Positions 18,446 through 27,773 of a stretch of 64,000 bases of DNA are shown piece by piece. How positions within the stretch are numbered: position 1 is the first letter of the stretch; the number at the start of each line of letters is the position of its first letter. The notes beneath the pieces were generated by a model, which saw only the letters and a list, made by a program, of their open reading frames with translations, was not told the DNA's origin and did no database searches. The translations under genes and the position numbers were made by a program. Source of the DNA: Ignavibacteriaceae bacterium (GTDB taxonomy: Bacteria; Bacteroidota; Ignavibacteria; Ignavibacteriales; Ignavibacteriaceae); contig JACAFB010000033.1 in NCBI GenBank assembly GCA_013388545.1, positions 1-64,000 on the forward strand. Direction: 5' to 3'.

Positions 18446-20008
18446 TCATCTTTGATTTATCCCGATTTCATCAAGAAGGCGCTGCATCATTTCAGGCCTA
18501 AGTTCAAGCAAGCCCTCTTTATTTGTTTCGGGTGGTAGAGGCATCAGCTTCATTAAGGCATCAACTATTTTCTCCCTGTATTTTGCCGGAGCAATTTTTA
18601 TTAGATTCCAGAGTGTATAACCATCTTTGATTTTTGCCTGGTTAAGAATTGATTCCATAGTACCATCTCCCCCATTTGAGAAGAAGAAAAGATCGATATC
18701 GTAGCGGAATTCTTCAGTTGCTGAGATACTGACAGGTGCAGAAAGACCAGCTCCTTTTTTTGCTGTGCAATTATGCCCCGGAGGGACAAGAGCTTCTGTT
18801 GAATTAAAATTAATTGTAACCCAGCCATCCTTAACTTCAACTATTGAGTTTCCTTCATCATCAACGTTAAGAATATAATTGCCGCCAAGATAATAATCCT
18901 TAATCAGCGCAGAGGGAGTTTGAACAGCAAACAACTCTTCGGAAGCATCTTTTATTAACTCAATACTTCCTTTGTCCAAATTAGCTTCAAAGTTTCCGGT
19001 TCTTGTTAGATTGGTGTTTCCCCGTACTTTCAAAATCCCGATTTTTTCAATTCGGATCGTTGCGGCTGAATTTGAATTACAAGATAACATATCATTTTTA
19101 GAAAGAGTGAAACCGTTTTTAACAGGTTCATTGAAAATTGTCGGACTGCCTTCAGTTGAACTGATTTGCCACTTGGCTCCACTCATAAAAAAAAGGAAAT
19201 AAATTATTCCTGCCAGTGCTGCCAGAGCGAATATTAAATAGATATAATTAGCAACCGATGGTTTTGAAAATTTTCCTTTGTGAGTTTTTTCAATTTTCTT
19301 CAGTTCTTCTTTTAATTTTTTCTTTTCTTCTTTTCGGTTTTTTTTGATTTCTCTTAAATCAACATTTACGGAAGTAACTTCTTTGGGAATTATTTCTTCT
19401 GGTTCATTTTGAAGTTTCCATTCCAGCACGTCGTGATAAATATCAATCCATAGGTCAGTTGGTGGAGAAATTTTATCGGGCAGTTTATCTATTTCCTGAA
19501 AAAGATTTGAACTACGGATTTCTTCACTTATCTGCTCATAAGCTGAGTTTAGAAATTTCTCGATTTCTTTTTTTGTAAAAGAAGTTAGTTCAGATATTTC
19601 TTCACCGGGCAGATGGCATAATCGATCTAATACGAGGGCTATTCTTTGCTTCTCATTAAGCTTGAGAACTGCAGCTTCTAATTTCGGATTTGGATGGTTT
19701 TCAGGAATCAGCTTTGCTGGTTCATCGGGAGGAACTCCATTTTTCAATTCAGAAATAGCATTTATTGCGGTTAATGCAACCAGCCAATTATAAAAAGGTC
19801 TTTCCTCTGTTATATCATTAATGTTCTTCCAGATACTAATAAATACTTGCCGGGTTAGATGCTGCGCTAAATCCTGGTTTGCTAATAGTCTTAATGAAAC
19901 AGCATAAACTTGTGCAACATGAAGCTGGTAAAGTTGTTCGAAAGCGCCACTATTCCCTTCTTTGGAGCTGCTTAATAGTGAGCGCACAAGTTTATTATCT
20001 AATATCAT
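18446..20008 (-). CDS. Membrane-tethered ECF sigma factor fused to a FecR-like domain
   Basis: A 520-residue protein in three parts. Residues 5-165 read as an ECF-type sigma factor: region 2 (FEQLYQLHVAQVYAVSLRLL, then QVFISIWKNI) and region 4 (LNEKQRIALVLDRL, EEISELTSFTKKEIEKFL). A charged, probably coiled linker (about 218-245) leads to one membrane segment at about 252-275. Residues 278-420 look FecR-like: WQISSTEGSPTI, LDKGSIELI, FAVQTPSALI and EVKDGWVTI. FecR normally works as a separate sensor that controls a sigma factor across the membrane; here both are in one chain. Region 2 has QHLTRQVF where EDLTQEVF is usual, so activity may differ. No TonB receptor gene is nearby. Confidence 0.72.
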   Translation of the reverse strand: MILDNKLVRSLLSSSKEGNSGAFEQLYQLHVAQVYAVSLRLLANQDLAQHLTRQVFISIWKNINDITEERPFYNWLVALTAINAISELKNGVPPDEPAKLIPENHPNPKLEAAVLKLNEKQRIALVLDRLCHLPGEEISELTSFTKKEIEKFLNSAYEQISEEIRSSNLFQEIDKLPDKISPPTDLWIDIYHDVLEWKLQNEPEEIIPKEVTSVNVDLREIKKNRKEEKKKLKEELKKIEKTHKGKFSKPSVANYIYLIFALAALAGIIYFLFFMSGAKWQISSTEGSPTIFNEPVKNGFTLSKNDMLSCNSNSAATIRIEKIGILKVRGNTNLTRTGNFEANLDKGSIELIKDASEELFAVQTPSALIKDYYLGGNYILNVDDEGNSIVEVKDGWVTINFNSTEALVPPGHNCTAKKGAGLSAPVSISATEEFRYDIDLFFFSNGGDGTMESILNQAKIKDGYTLWNLIKIAPAKYREKIVDALMKLMPLPPETNKEGLLELRPEMMQRLLDEIGINQR

Positions 20009-20091
20009 TGTTTCACCAATAAAATTATGAGAATCATTTATATAAAATTAAATCATCAGATTCATATTATCTAATGGTCAAGATTAAATAA

Positions 20092-22176
20092 TCATATATT
20101 CAGTTCTCTTCTCAATTCAGTGGCAGATGTGATTGGATTTCTGCACGTGTAATTCTCACAAATGTAAAGAGTGGTTTGATTGTTTATTCTTTTCGGGAAA
20201 GCTGATAAGGGTGCAATTTGATTTATCAAATCACTTTCATCTCGCCGAAGCATAATAACCTTGTTTGGAAGAAATGTTTGCCGAAGAATACTCAGCATCT
20301 CAATAGTTAAATCATTCGCTTCCTCACCTGAAACAACTATTTCGTAAGATGGCCCCAATGCAAAATCAATCCCTGAAAGAAAATGACAAAAGATGTGAGG
20401 ATTTTCATTAACTCTTTTTGCAAATGATTTAATAAGTGTGTCAGCTTTATTGCTCAGCTTATGATCTCCAGTAATGCGGCTGATCTTTAACAAATTAAGA
20501 AGAGCAGCTGAGTTGCCGCTTGGAATAGCACCATCATAAAGATCCTTTTGTCTTATCAGGAGTTCCTCAGCATAATCAGGGTAGTAGTAAAAACCTCCAT
20601 TATCATCATCCCAGAAATGTTTAATGCAGAGGTTGTTGAAATGAATTGCTTTTCCCAAATAAAATGAATTAAATGTTGCCTCGTACAGATCAATCAAAGC
20701 ATTTATAAAAAATGCGTAGTCATCCAGGAATCCGTTTATCGCTGCTTCGCCATCTCTGAATCTGTGAAAAAGCCTGCTCTGGTTATCTGTCATTCTTTTC
20801 AGAATAAACTTAGCACAATTTTCCGCCGCATCAACAAATGAACTATTTTGAAAAGCGATGCCGGCTTTTGCAAATGCAGAAATCATTAGTGCATTCCAAT
20901 CAGTTAATATTTTATCATCTTTGTGCGGATGTTTTCTCCTCTCTCTGATTTCGAATAGTTTTTCCCTTGAGCTGCTGATAAACCTGTTCAATTCATTAAT
21001 ATCAATTTTTAACTCGTTCGAAATTGATTCAAGACTTTCGGGAAGATGAAGAATATTAGTTCCATTAACTGAACCATGAAAAGGGTCAACCCAGTTACCT
21101 TCAGTCTCAACTCCAAAAATATTACAAAAGATAACAGAATCATTTTTGCCAAGAATGTTTTCAATTTCATTCTGAGTCCACAAATAGAATTTGCCTTCTT
21201 CACCTTCGCTGTCAGCATCTTCAGCTGAAAAAAAACCTCCTTCGGGCGAAGTCATATTTCGTAATACGTAATGAAGAATTTCCTCTGAGGTCTTTTGGTA
21301 GAAATTATTGTTGGTTAACAGGAATAATTCAGTGTAAGCCATGCTTAACATCGACTGATCGTACAACATTTTTTCAAAGTGTGGAACCAACCATTTAGAA
21401 TCTGTGGAGTAGCGTGAAAACCCGAAGCCAATATGATCATAAATGCCACCCAATCTCATTTGAGTTAGCGTTTTTTCGACCATTTCCAATGCGCGTGCAG
21501 ATCCTTTTCTTTTATGATAGCGGAGAAGAAACATCAGATTATGGGGAGAAGGAAATTTTGGTGCTGATCCAAAGCCTCCATTAATCTTATCAAACCTGTC
21601 AGAAAAAAATAAAAATGTTTTGTCGAAAATATTTTCGTTCAATTCATCGGGCTCTTTTTCAAATGACGACTGAATTAAAGCCTGAACAATTTGCTCGGAT
21701 GATTTTAATAACTGAGAACGATTATTATTCCACAAATAACTAATTCGGGGAATAAGCTCAGTCATCCCTATTTTGCCGAAGCGGCTGCTCTTTGGAAAAT
21801 ATGTTCCCGCAAAGAAAGGCTTTCTATCAGGAGTCATCAGAACGGTTAAAGGCCAACCTCCCGAGCCTGTCATCAATTGACAAACGGACATGTATATGCT
21901 GTCAACGTCAGGCCTTTCTTCTCTATCAACTTTTATTGAAATAAAATTATCATTCATCAGTTTGGCAACCTCATCATCTTCAAAAGATTCCTTTTCCATT
22001 ACGTGGCACCAATGACAGGTTGAATAACCAATTGACAGAAATACCGGCTTGTCAAGCTTTTTTGAAATTTCAAAAGCTTCTTTTCCCCATGGATACCAGT
22101 TAACAGGATTGTATGCATGCTGCAGCAGGTAAGGACTTTTTTCATTTATAAGGAGGTTTGTATTTTTTTCTTTCAT
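20092..22176 (-). CDS. DUF255 thioredoxin-domain protein (YyaL/SPATA20 family)
   Basis: A 694-residue cytosolic protein. The thioredoxin-like N-terminal domain starts [19 protein letters not shown] and carries CHWCHVME at about 54-61. An alpha/alpha-toroid region resembling six-hairpin glycosidases fills the rest, with [20 protein letters not shown] and [17 protein letters not shown]. The family is widespread from bacteria to mammals (SPATA20) but has no agreed biochemical role; a redox or sugar-linked function has been suggested from the fold. Length and motifs are normal for the family. The gene is divergent from the SIMPL gene across 97 bases and downstream of nothing obvious, so the neighbours do not help. 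Confidence 0.93.
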   Translation of the reverse strand: MKEKNTNLLINEKSPYLLQHAYNPVNWYPWGKEAFEISKKLDKPVFLSIGYSTCHWCHVMEKESFEDDEVAKLMNDNFISIKVDREERPDVDSIYMSVCQLMTGSGGWPLTVLMTPDRKPFFAGTYFPKSSRFGKIGMTELIPRISYLWNNNRSQLLKSSEQIVQALIQSSFEKEPDELNENIFDKTFLFFSDRFDKINGGFGSAPKFPSPHNLMFLLRYHKRKGSARALEMVEKTLTQMRLGGIYDHIGFGFSRYSTDSKWLVPHFEKMLYDQSMLSMAYTELFLLTNNNFYQKTSEEILHYVLRNMTSPEGGFFSAEDADSEGEEGKFYLWTQNEIENILGKNDSVIFCNIFGVETEGNWVDPFHGSVNGTNILHLPESLESISNELKIDINELNRFISSSREKLFEIRERRKHPHKDDKILTDWNALMISAFAKAGIAFQNSSFVDAAENCAKFILKRMTDNQSRLFHRFRDGEAAINGFLDDYAFFINALIDLYEATFNSFYLGKAIHFNNLCIKHFWDDDNGGFYYYPDYAEELLIRQKDLYDGAIPSGNSAALLNLLKISRITGDHKLSNKADTLIKSFAKRVNENPHIFCHFLSGIDFALGPSYEIVVSGEEANDLTIEMLSILRQTFLPNKVIMLRRDESDLINQIAPLSAFPKRINNQTTLYICENYTCRNPITSATELRRELNI

Positions 22177-22273
22177 AACCTGTTAAACTCTTTTGAATTG
22201 AAATTATATTGTTATAATACTTCTTTTTTGATATGTTTAGTTTAGTAAAGCTGAAAAAATTACAGGACAATAA

Positions 22274-23005
22274 ATGAACAATAAAAACCAATATTTAATT
22301 CCGGCACTAATTCTGGGTATCAGTTTCCTGCTTGGTGTAATCGTCTTTTCGACAACCTGGAAAGCAAATCAATCAGCGAATCAAACAATTACTGTTACCG
22401 GCTCAGCTAAAAAGGAAATAGTATCTGACCTTGGAATTTTACGTGGAACTATTTCAGTTCAATCTGGATCAGCAGAAGCATCATACAGAGAACTCAAGAA
22501 TCAGCTTCCTATATTAATTTCATACCTTGAAAGAAACGGTTTCTCCAAAGATAAGATTGAATTTTTTACAATCAGCAATTACCCTGTTTATGAAATAAAT
22601 TCGATGGGATATCAAACGTCAAATATTATCGGCTATGTTTACAGCCAGAGGATTGCAATTCAATCGCAGGATGTTAATAAAATCAAACAACTTTCTCTGG
22701 ATATTGCCTCCATAATAGAAAAGGGAGTAAATTTTTCTATTGAAATGCCTGAATATCATTACACTAAAATGGCTGATCTTAAAATTGAAATTCAGGCCGC
22801 TGCAGCTAAAGATGCGATGATACGCGCCCAAAAAATTGCTGAAGCAACCGGTAGAGACCTTGGTGCAATGCGAAGTGCAAGAATGGGTGTAATTCAAATT
22901 ACTCCCAGGCTTTCAAATCAGATTTCAGATTATGGAATTAATGATTTAAGCTCAATTGAAAAAGAAATTACTGCTGTTGTTAATGCATCATTTGAAATAG
23001 AATAA
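22274..23005 (+). CDS. SIMPL domain (DUF541) membrane-anchored protein
   Basis: A 243-residue protein with one N-terminal membrane segment (about residues 9-28), followed by a SIMPL/DUF541 domain: ITVTGSAKKEIVSDLGILRG at the start, KDKIEFFTISNYPVYEI in the middle, and an alanine-rich helix AAAAKDAMIRAQKIAEATGRD. Related proteins (for example BP26/OMP28, YggE) sit in the periplasm and form ring-like oligomers of uncertain role. The ATG has AGGA about eight bases upstream. A small cytochrome c gene follows after 25 bases on the same strand, so the two are likely cotranscribed, though no functional link is known. Confidence 0.88.
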   Translation: MNNKNQYLIPALILGISFLLGVIVFSTTWKANQSANQTITVTGSAKKEIVSDLGILRGTISVQSGSAEASYRELKNQLPILISYLERNGFSKDKIEFFTISNYPVYEINSMGYQTSNIIGYVYSQRIAIQSQDVNKIKQLSLDIASIIEKGVNFSIEMPEYHYTKMADLKIEIQAAAAKDAMIRAQKIAEATGRDLGAMRSARMGVIQITPRLSNQISDYGINDLSSIEKEITAVVNASFEIE

Positions 23006-23030
23006 TTCTCAAACCAATTAGAAACAGATT

Positions 23031-23447
23031 ATGACAAAACCACAAATATGGGTAGCAGCTTTTTTAGGAATGTTTATCCTTCTTTTCTTTATTCAAAAAT
23101 TAACTACTCCAACAGAGGCTATGCCAAATATGACGATAAATTCCTCTCCGGTTGAAGAGCAGGTAAATCAGGATTTAACCGGCGCTGAGCTTATCAAGCA
23201 ATTTGGATGTCTTTCCTGTCACGGACAAAATCTTGAGGGGACTAAGATGGGTCCCGCATTAGCTGATCTTAAAAAACACTGGAATAGGGATGAATTGATC
23301 AATTATCTTAGAAATCCAAATTCATTTATGGATACTGAAAGATTTGTTGAGTACAAGAAACAGTATACGAAATCGATTATGCCGGGCTATAGTAATAAAG
23401 ATGTTAAAGATTTAGGAAAGATAGCTGATTACCTTTTGAAAAAATAA
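23031..23447 (+). CDS. Membrane-anchored monohaem cytochrome c
   Basis: A 138-residue protein with an N-terminal membrane anchor (about residues 6-22), a short periplasmic linker and one class I cytochrome c domain. The haem motif CLSCH is at residues 60-64, and SIMPGYSN near residue 115 offers the axial methionine. It would carry electrons in the periplasm, probably to a terminal oxidase or another c-type cytochrome. It lies 25 bases after the SIMPL gene and ends at a strong bidirectional hairpin. It is distinct in sequence and size from the diheme cytochrome at 7.6-8.6 kb. Confidence 0.9.
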   Translation: MTKPQIWVAAFLGMFILLFFIQKLTTPTEAMPNMTINSSPVEEQVNQDLTGAELIKQFGCLSCHGQNLEGTKMGPALADLKKHWNRDELINYLRNPNSFMDTERFVEYKKQYTKSIMPGYSNKDVKDLGKIADYLLKK

Positions 23448-23482
23448 ATTTGAAACGAACTTTATTATGTTTCATAAAAAAG

Positions 23483-23508
23483 AAAGGCTGACTGTATAGT
23501 CAGCCTTT
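23483..23508. terminator. Strong bidirectional intrinsic terminator
   Basis: Perfect 11-base arms AAAGGCTGACT (23483-23493) and AGTCAGCCTTT (23498-23508) with a GTAT loop are flanked by A-runs on the left and T-runs on the right. It sits between the stops of the cytochrome c (+) and aldolase (-) genes and can end both. Confidence 0.93.
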
Positions 23509-23530
23509 TTTATTGATATAAAATATCAGG

Positions 23531-24580
23531 TTATGCAATTGTTATTTCTTTTGCAAGATAAACGTCCTGGATTACATTAAGAAGTTTAACTCCATCAGCC
23601 ATAGGACGCTGGAAAGCTTTCCTGCCGGAAATCAAGCCCATTCCGCCAGCACGCTTATTTATTACGGCTGTTTTTGCAGCTTCAGCAAAATCGTTTTCAC
23701 CGGAAGCACCGCCGCTGTTTATTAATCCTGCTCTTCCCATATAGTTGTTAATTACCTGGTAGCGGGTCAGATCAATCGGGTGATCGGTTGTTAAATCCGA
23801 ATAAACCTTTTTATGAGTCTTGCCGAAATTAAGTGCATTATACCCGCCGTTATTCTCGGGCAGTTTCTGCTTAATAATGTCTGCTTCAATAGTAACCCCA
23901 AGGTGATTTGCCTGGCCGGTTAAGTCAGCGGCAAGATGGTAATCCTTTTCTTTAGTTTTGAAGTTAGAATTTCTCAGATAACACCAAAGAATAGTTACCA
24001 GCCCAAGTTCGTGCGCATATTTGAATGATTCGCTTATTTCAATTATTTGTCGTGAACTTTCATCCGAGCCGAAATAAACAGTAGCTCCAACAGCAGCAGC
24101 TCCCATTTCATAAGCCTGATCTACTCCTGCAAAAAGTATCTGATCATGTTTATTAGGGTAAGTTAGCAGTTCATTATGATTAATCTTTACGATGAAGGGT
24201 ATTTTATGGCTGTACTTTCTTGCGGTCATACCAAGAACTCCCAAAGTAGAAGCTACAGCATTACATCCGCCTTCAATTGCAAGTTTAACAATATTTTCCG
24301 GATCGAAGTAAGCGGGATTTGGTGCAAAAGAAGCCCCCGCCGAATGCTCAATTCCCTGATCTACAGGAAGAATTGAAAGATATCCTGTTCCGGCTAATCG
24401 CCCGTGATTAAAAATCCATTGCAGGTTGCCAAGCACTCTGTTATTTCTATCAGAGGGAGCGAATATTCGGTCTACAAAGTCCGGTCCTGGCAGATGAAGC
24501 TGCTCTTTAGGAAATTTTGCTTTATAATTAAGTAAGTCGTCGGCTTCTTTGCCTAATAACTCTTTGATTTGATCTAACAT
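23531..24580 (-). CDS. fbaB: Class I fructose-bisphosphate aldolase (FbaB/DhnA type)
   Basis: A 349-residue enzyme of the DhnA/FbaB group: [20 protein letters not shown] near the N-terminus, the Schiff-base lysine region [29 protein letters not shown] and the C-terminal phosphate-binding [12 protein letters not shown] and [12 protein letters not shown]. It splits fructose 1,6-bisphosphate to dihydroxyacetone phosphate and glyceraldehyde 3-phosphate without a metal, and in many bacteria works in gluconeogenesis. Length is as expected for long FbaB forms. GGAG lies six bases before the ATG, and a strong terminator follows. It is upstream of no obvious partner; the YpdA-like gene 93 bases upstream is on the same strand. 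Confidence 0.93.
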   Translation of the reverse strand: MLDQIKELLGKEADDLLNYKAKFPKEQLHLPGPDFVDRIFAPSDRNNRVLGNLQWIFNHGRLAGTGYLSILPVDQGIEHSAGASFAPNPAYFDPENIVKLAIEGGCNAVASTLGVLGMTARKYSHKIPFIVKINHNELLTYPNKHDQILFAGVDQAYEMGAAAVGATVYFGSDESSRQIIEISESFKYAHELGLVTILWCYLRNSNFKTKEKDYHLAADLTGQANHLGVTIEADIIKQKLPENNGGYNALNFGKTHKKVYSDLTTDHPIDLTRYQVINNYMGRAGLINSGGASGENDFAEAAKTAVINKRAGGMGLISGRKAFQRPMADGVKLLNVIQDVYLAKEITIA

Positions 24581-24673
24581 ATCTTCTCCATTTTAGTTTG
24601 TATGCTTTTCGGTTAAATATTCTTTTCTTAACTGTAAATTTAATTAATTCATGCCGATTGTTTTAGTTTATTT

Positions 24674-25636
24674 TTAATCTTTATTCTGAATATGATCAAA
24701 AATAATTTTAGCATGATGTCTTGAGTTTTCAATAAACCACTTACCAGTATCCATCCCACCACAAACTACGCCGGCCAGATATATACCCGGGATATTGGTT
24801 TCAAATGTATCAGGATTGAATTCGGGAGAGTCGTTAATTATTTTGACTTTTGCTGACTTAAGAAATGAAAAATCAGGATGATACCCTGTCATCGCAAACA
24901 CAAAATCATTTTCGATAACTTTTTTACCGCCGGGAGTTTCAATTTCGACTTCATTTTCCCTGATTTCACTCACAACTGAATTGAAGTATGCTTTGATAGA
25001 TCCTTCTTTAATCCTGTTTTCAATATCTGGTTTTACCCAGTACTTGATGCTTGATTTCAATTCATTCTCTCTTATAATCATTGAAACTTTAGAGCCCCTC
25101 CTGAAAGTTTCTAAAGCAACGTCAACGGCAGAATTGCCTGCACCAACTACAATTATATTTTTATAAGCATATGGATGTGCTTCTGTAAAATAGTGCTTCA
25201 CTTTGGGTAAATCCTCTCCCGGAACCTCCAGCAAATTCGGATTATCATAATACCCAATTGAAATAATAACATTTTCGGCAGAGTAAGTTTTTTTATCGGT
25301 TCTGACTAAAAAGATTTTATCGGTTTTATCAATGCTACGGACTGTTTCGTAAGTTTTTATGTTAAGAGCCCAGGTATATGATACTCTTCTGTAATATTCA
25401 AGAGCTTCACGACGTGTTGGTTTTTCTCCGTGCGAGACAAACGGAACACCGCCAATTTCCAATCGGTCAGATGTTGAGAAGAATGTCATATTGGTTGGAT
25501 AGTTATAAATTGAATTTACAAGACATCCCTTTTCGATAATTAAATAAGATAATTTTCTTTTTACCGCTTCGATTCCACAGCACAAACCGATTGGTCCAGC
25601 ACCTATAATTATTGTATTAAAAGATTCAAAAGACAT
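24674..25636 (-). CDS. YpdA-like FAD/NADPH oxidoreductase (putative bacillithiol disulfide reductase)
   Basis: A 320-residue thioredoxin-reductase-like flavoprotein without a CxxC redox pair. The FAD motif is IIIGAGPIGLCCGIEA, followed by NYPTNMTFFSTSDRLEIGG, a YpdA-family signature. NADPH binding is seen in IIVVGAGNSAVDVALETFRRG, and the C-terminal part has GIYLAGVVCGGMDTGKWFIE. YpdA reduces bacillithiol disulfide in Firmicutes, and bacillithiol or N-methyl-bacillithiol also occurs in Bacteroidetes and Chlorobi. The cysteine of GGGPCG that is reported to be important in S. aureus YpdA is isoleucine here (Ile16), with Cys19-Cys20 just after. The substrate is therefore tentative; the fold and cofactors are clear. 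Confidence 0.82.
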   Translation of the reverse strand: MSFESFNTIIIGAGPIGLCCGIEAVKRKLSYLIIEKGCLVNSIYNYPTNMTFFSTSDRLEIGGVPFVSHGEKPTRREALEYYRRVSYTWALNIKTYETVRSIDKTDKIFLVRTDKKTYSAENVIISIGYYDNPNLLEVPGEDLPKVKHYFTEAHPYAYKNIIVVGAGNSAVDVALETFRRGSKVSMIIRENELKSSIKYWVKPDIENRIKEGSIKAYFNSVVSEIRENEVEIETPGGKKVIENDFVFAMTGYHPDFSFLKSAKVKIINDSPEFNPDTFETNIPGIYLAGVVCGGMDTGKWFIENSRHHAKIIFDHIQNKD

Positions 25637-25712
25637 TCTGATTTTTTTAGAATAAAATTAAGAAATTTCAGGGAGTTACAGATAGTGAAGTTCAGGAGTC
25701 GAATAAAAAAAA

Positions 25713-25730
25713 CGGCACAAAAATGTGCCG
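25713..25730 (-). terminator. Intrinsic terminator downstream of the small exported-protein gene
   Basis: Arms CGGCACA (25713-25719) and TGTGCCG (25724-25730) are followed on the minus strand by eight T residues. It lies 17 bases past the stop of the broken gene at 25748-26170, which shows this was a regular transcription unit. Confidence 0.85.
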
Positions 25731-25747
25731 CTTAAAATCTAAAAAAA

Positions 25748-26170
25748 TCAGTCAATGATTTCTATAAGTGCACTTGCGACTGTTTTTTCATCGCTGTCGA
25801 GCAGGAAAACTCTATAAAAGCCCGGGTCATCAAATCGCATATCACTTTCATCATTCTTCGAAAAATAAACATATTTCATATCCGGTTCGATTCGGTAGTC
25901 AAATCTTTTGTAATACTCGAACTTGCCGGTTCTGAAATTATATTTATCAAATTGAATGTAGACGCTTCTTAAGTTTAGTGCATATGCTGATTTAACCATC
26001 ACGGTAAGATATCCTGTGGTGAATCTGTCGCTAACGCCAACTTAGCCCAGTTCATCGTCATATCTTTCGCAGAAGTATAAAACAGGTTCGCTCTGTGCAA
26101 AGCTATTTTTACTACCGAAAAAGACAGATATAAAAGCGACCAGGACAAAAAGGAAATAGAGTTTTTTCAT
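25748..26170 (-). pseudogene. Small exported protein gene with one in-frame TAA
   Basis: One minus-strand frame of 140 codons starts at ATG 26170 with a clear signal peptide (MKKLYFLFVLVAFISVFF, cleavage near FAQ) and runs to 25748. A TAA at 26042-26044 (codon 43) is the only interruption: it lies between YFCERYDDELG and VGVSDRFTTGYLTVMV in an otherwise intact frame. The part after the stop is well formed and ends FYRVFLLDSDEKTVASALIE. I do not recognise a functional family beyond a periplasmic beta-rich protein. A downstream terminator is intact. A GAA to TAA change would explain the stop; a sequencing error or read-through cannot be excluded. Confidence 0.8.
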
Positions 26171-26542
26171 TAGGTTCTCCTATTATTTGTTTAATGTTTG
26201 AATTAGTTTAGAGAAACTCCTAAAAAATTGTACCATAAGCCTCCTGTAAAAGATATTATTATTTACAGGAAATTCAAAAGATATTTATAATTCGGTAAAA
26301 AAATCATTTGCCAAACACAAGTAAATTTTAGATGTAAATATTCCAATCAAAGCTTATTATTTTAAATATCGTATAAATAAAAAATATTCTCTTAATTGCG
26401 GCATTGTACATTAGTTCTTATTATAAGGTTCCAATTTTTTATCAGCGTTGAAAATTTTTTTTGATCTTACAAATATTAATCTGTGCAATAGCTTGCTGGT
26501 AATAGAAGAATTGGTTTCACTTTCACATTTTCCAAGTATAAT
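26171..26542. other. Intergenic region, 372 bases, divergent
   Basis: This separates the broken small exported-protein gene (-) and the HAD hydrolase gene (+). It is very AT-rich. I find no open frame of interest, no tRNA-like fold and no strong hairpin; it presumably holds the promoters for both sides. Confidence 0.4.
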
Positions 26543-27229
26543 TTGAATAACACATTAAAACATATCTGCTTCGATCTTGACGGAACAATCATTGATTCTA
26601 ACCTTACTATTTACAGATCAACACTTGCCACTCTCCGTTCTCTCAATATTAACATCGAGATCGACGCAGATGAATTTCGCGGCAGGATAGGTCATCATTT
26701 TACTGATATATTTGAAGCGATGAATATTCCTGTTACTGACTTTGAGGAATTCATTAAAGTCTACAAAAAAAAATATTTTGATTTTATCAGCGACTCAGTT
26801 GTTTTCGAAGGAGTCCCCGAAATCCTTGAGTATTTAAAGCAAAAGGGAATTCTGATTTCACTTCTTACAACTAAAGCACAGGATCAGGCAGACAGGATCA
26901 TTGAGCACTTCGGATTAAAAAAATATTTCAGCATTGTAATGGGAAGAAGAGACGGCATTCCTCATAAACCTTCTCCGGTCCCGTTGTTTCTCATCTGTAA
27001 AAGTTTGCAAGTAAACCCCGAAGAAACTTTAATGCTTGGAGACACTGAACTTGATATTGAATGTGGCAAAAACGCAAATGCAAAAACCTGTGCGATTATG
27101 CATGGTTACAGAACATTAGAAGAATTAGAAAGACTTTATCCCGATTTTATTATTGAATCGATGAGTGAACTAAGAAACATTATCGAAAAGGAATCTAGTA
27201 GTTATTTTAGACTGAAATTCAATCAATAA
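26543..27229 (+). CDS. HAD-superfamily phosphatase (phosphoglycolate phosphatase-like)
   Basis: A 228-residue HAD hydrolase with the nucleophile motif CFDLDGTIIDS at residues 9-19 (Asp11, Asp13), a helical cap (about 20-85), motif II in LISLLTTKAQ, motif III lysine in HKPSPVPLF, and motif IV LGDTELDIE. This is the Gph/PGMB-like layout: such enzymes dephosphorylate phosphoglycolate, sugar phosphates or pyrophosphate. The start is TTG at 26543; later in-frame ATGs would remove the catalytic motif. The 3' end overlaps the convergent TPM gene by 11 bases. The substrate is not determined. Confidence 0.87.
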   Translation: MNNTLKHICFDLDGTIIDSNLTIYRSTLATLRSLNINIEIDADEFRGRIGHHFTDIFEAMNIPVTDFEEFIKVYKKKYFDFISDSVVFEGVPEILEYLKQKGILISLLTTKAQDQADRIIEHFGLKKYFSIVMGRRDGIPHKPSPVPLFLICKSLQVNPEETLMLGDTELDIECGKNANAKTCAIMHGYRTLEELERLYPDFIIESMSELRNIIEKESSSYFRLKFNQ

Positions 27230-27677
27230 TTATTCTATTTGAAAGCTCGTTTGTGTCCCCGGGTTTTATCGGAAAGTGTTTACTGAGAATTGACCCGACT
27301 TCATCAATCCCGCTAATTATTCCTTTACAGAATAGTCCTCTGCTGAAAAATGAAAGCATATTATCTTTTACCTTTTCCCAGGTATCCTCTTTTACTTTTT
27401 CATTAATTCCCCTATCGGCCAGAATGTAGAATTTTTTTTCAGAAAGAAGCAAAAATATCAGTACACCGGTTTTGTCCCTGGTTTTATTGATTCCAACTCG
27501 ATAGAACTCTTCTTCCGCAAGTTGTCTGACAGATTTTTTTTTGCCAAGAAGCCCCGGATATTCTTTTATACTTACACAAATTTCACCCGAAGTAAGCTTT
27601 TCTGTTGAGCTAATCTTCCTGGAAATTCTCAGGAAATCGTCATCATCAAAGTATTTATAAATAAGTCTTTTTTTCAT
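27219..27677 (-). CDS. TPM domain (TLP18.3/Psb32/MOLO-1) protein
   Basis: A 152-residue protein with a TPM domain: SGEICVSIKEYPG, AEEEFYRVGINKTRDKTGVLIFLLLSEKKFYIL and ADRGINEKV, the last two being the classic core. It lacks a signal peptide in the form chosen here (start ATG 27677, MKKRLIYKYF), in line with the cytosolic or membrane-peripheral TPM subfamily that often accompanies a LemA protein; no lemA is nearby. An in-frame start at 27728 is possible but lies within a terminator-like hairpin. The role of the family is unclear. It is downstream of the DUF4097 lipoprotein gene, with a terminator between them. Confidence 0.8.
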   Translation of the reverse strand: MKKRLIYKYFDDDDFLRISRKISSTEKLTSGEICVSIKEYPGLLGKKKSVRQLAEEEFYRVGINKTRDKTGVLIFLLLSEKKFYILADRGINEKVKEDTWEKVKDNMLSFFSRGLFCKGIISGIDEVGSILSKHFPIKPGDTNELSNRIIID

Positions 27678-27704
27678 ATGATCATTTAATGCTGCTTTAA
27701 AGAT

Positions 27705-27750
27705 AAAAAACAGGTTCCGGTAATTCAAAATTGAATTGTCAAAACCTGTT
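27705..27750 (-). terminator. Intrinsic terminator after the DUF4097 lipoprotein gene
   Basis: On the minus strand AACAGGTT (27743-27750) pairs with AACCTGTT (27709-27716), followed by a T-run. The loop itself contains a near-palindrome AATTCAAAATTGAATT (27722-27737), giving an extended stem. It would end the lipoprotein transcript before the TPM gene. Confidence 0.65.
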
Positions 27751-27773
27751 CTTAAAAGAAAGTTTTATAAGAA

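Noticed and set aside
26537-26545. TATAAT directly before the TTG start of the HAD gene as a promoter
   Set aside because: Transcription would start inside the coding region and lose the start codon; it is probably chance in AT-rich sequence.
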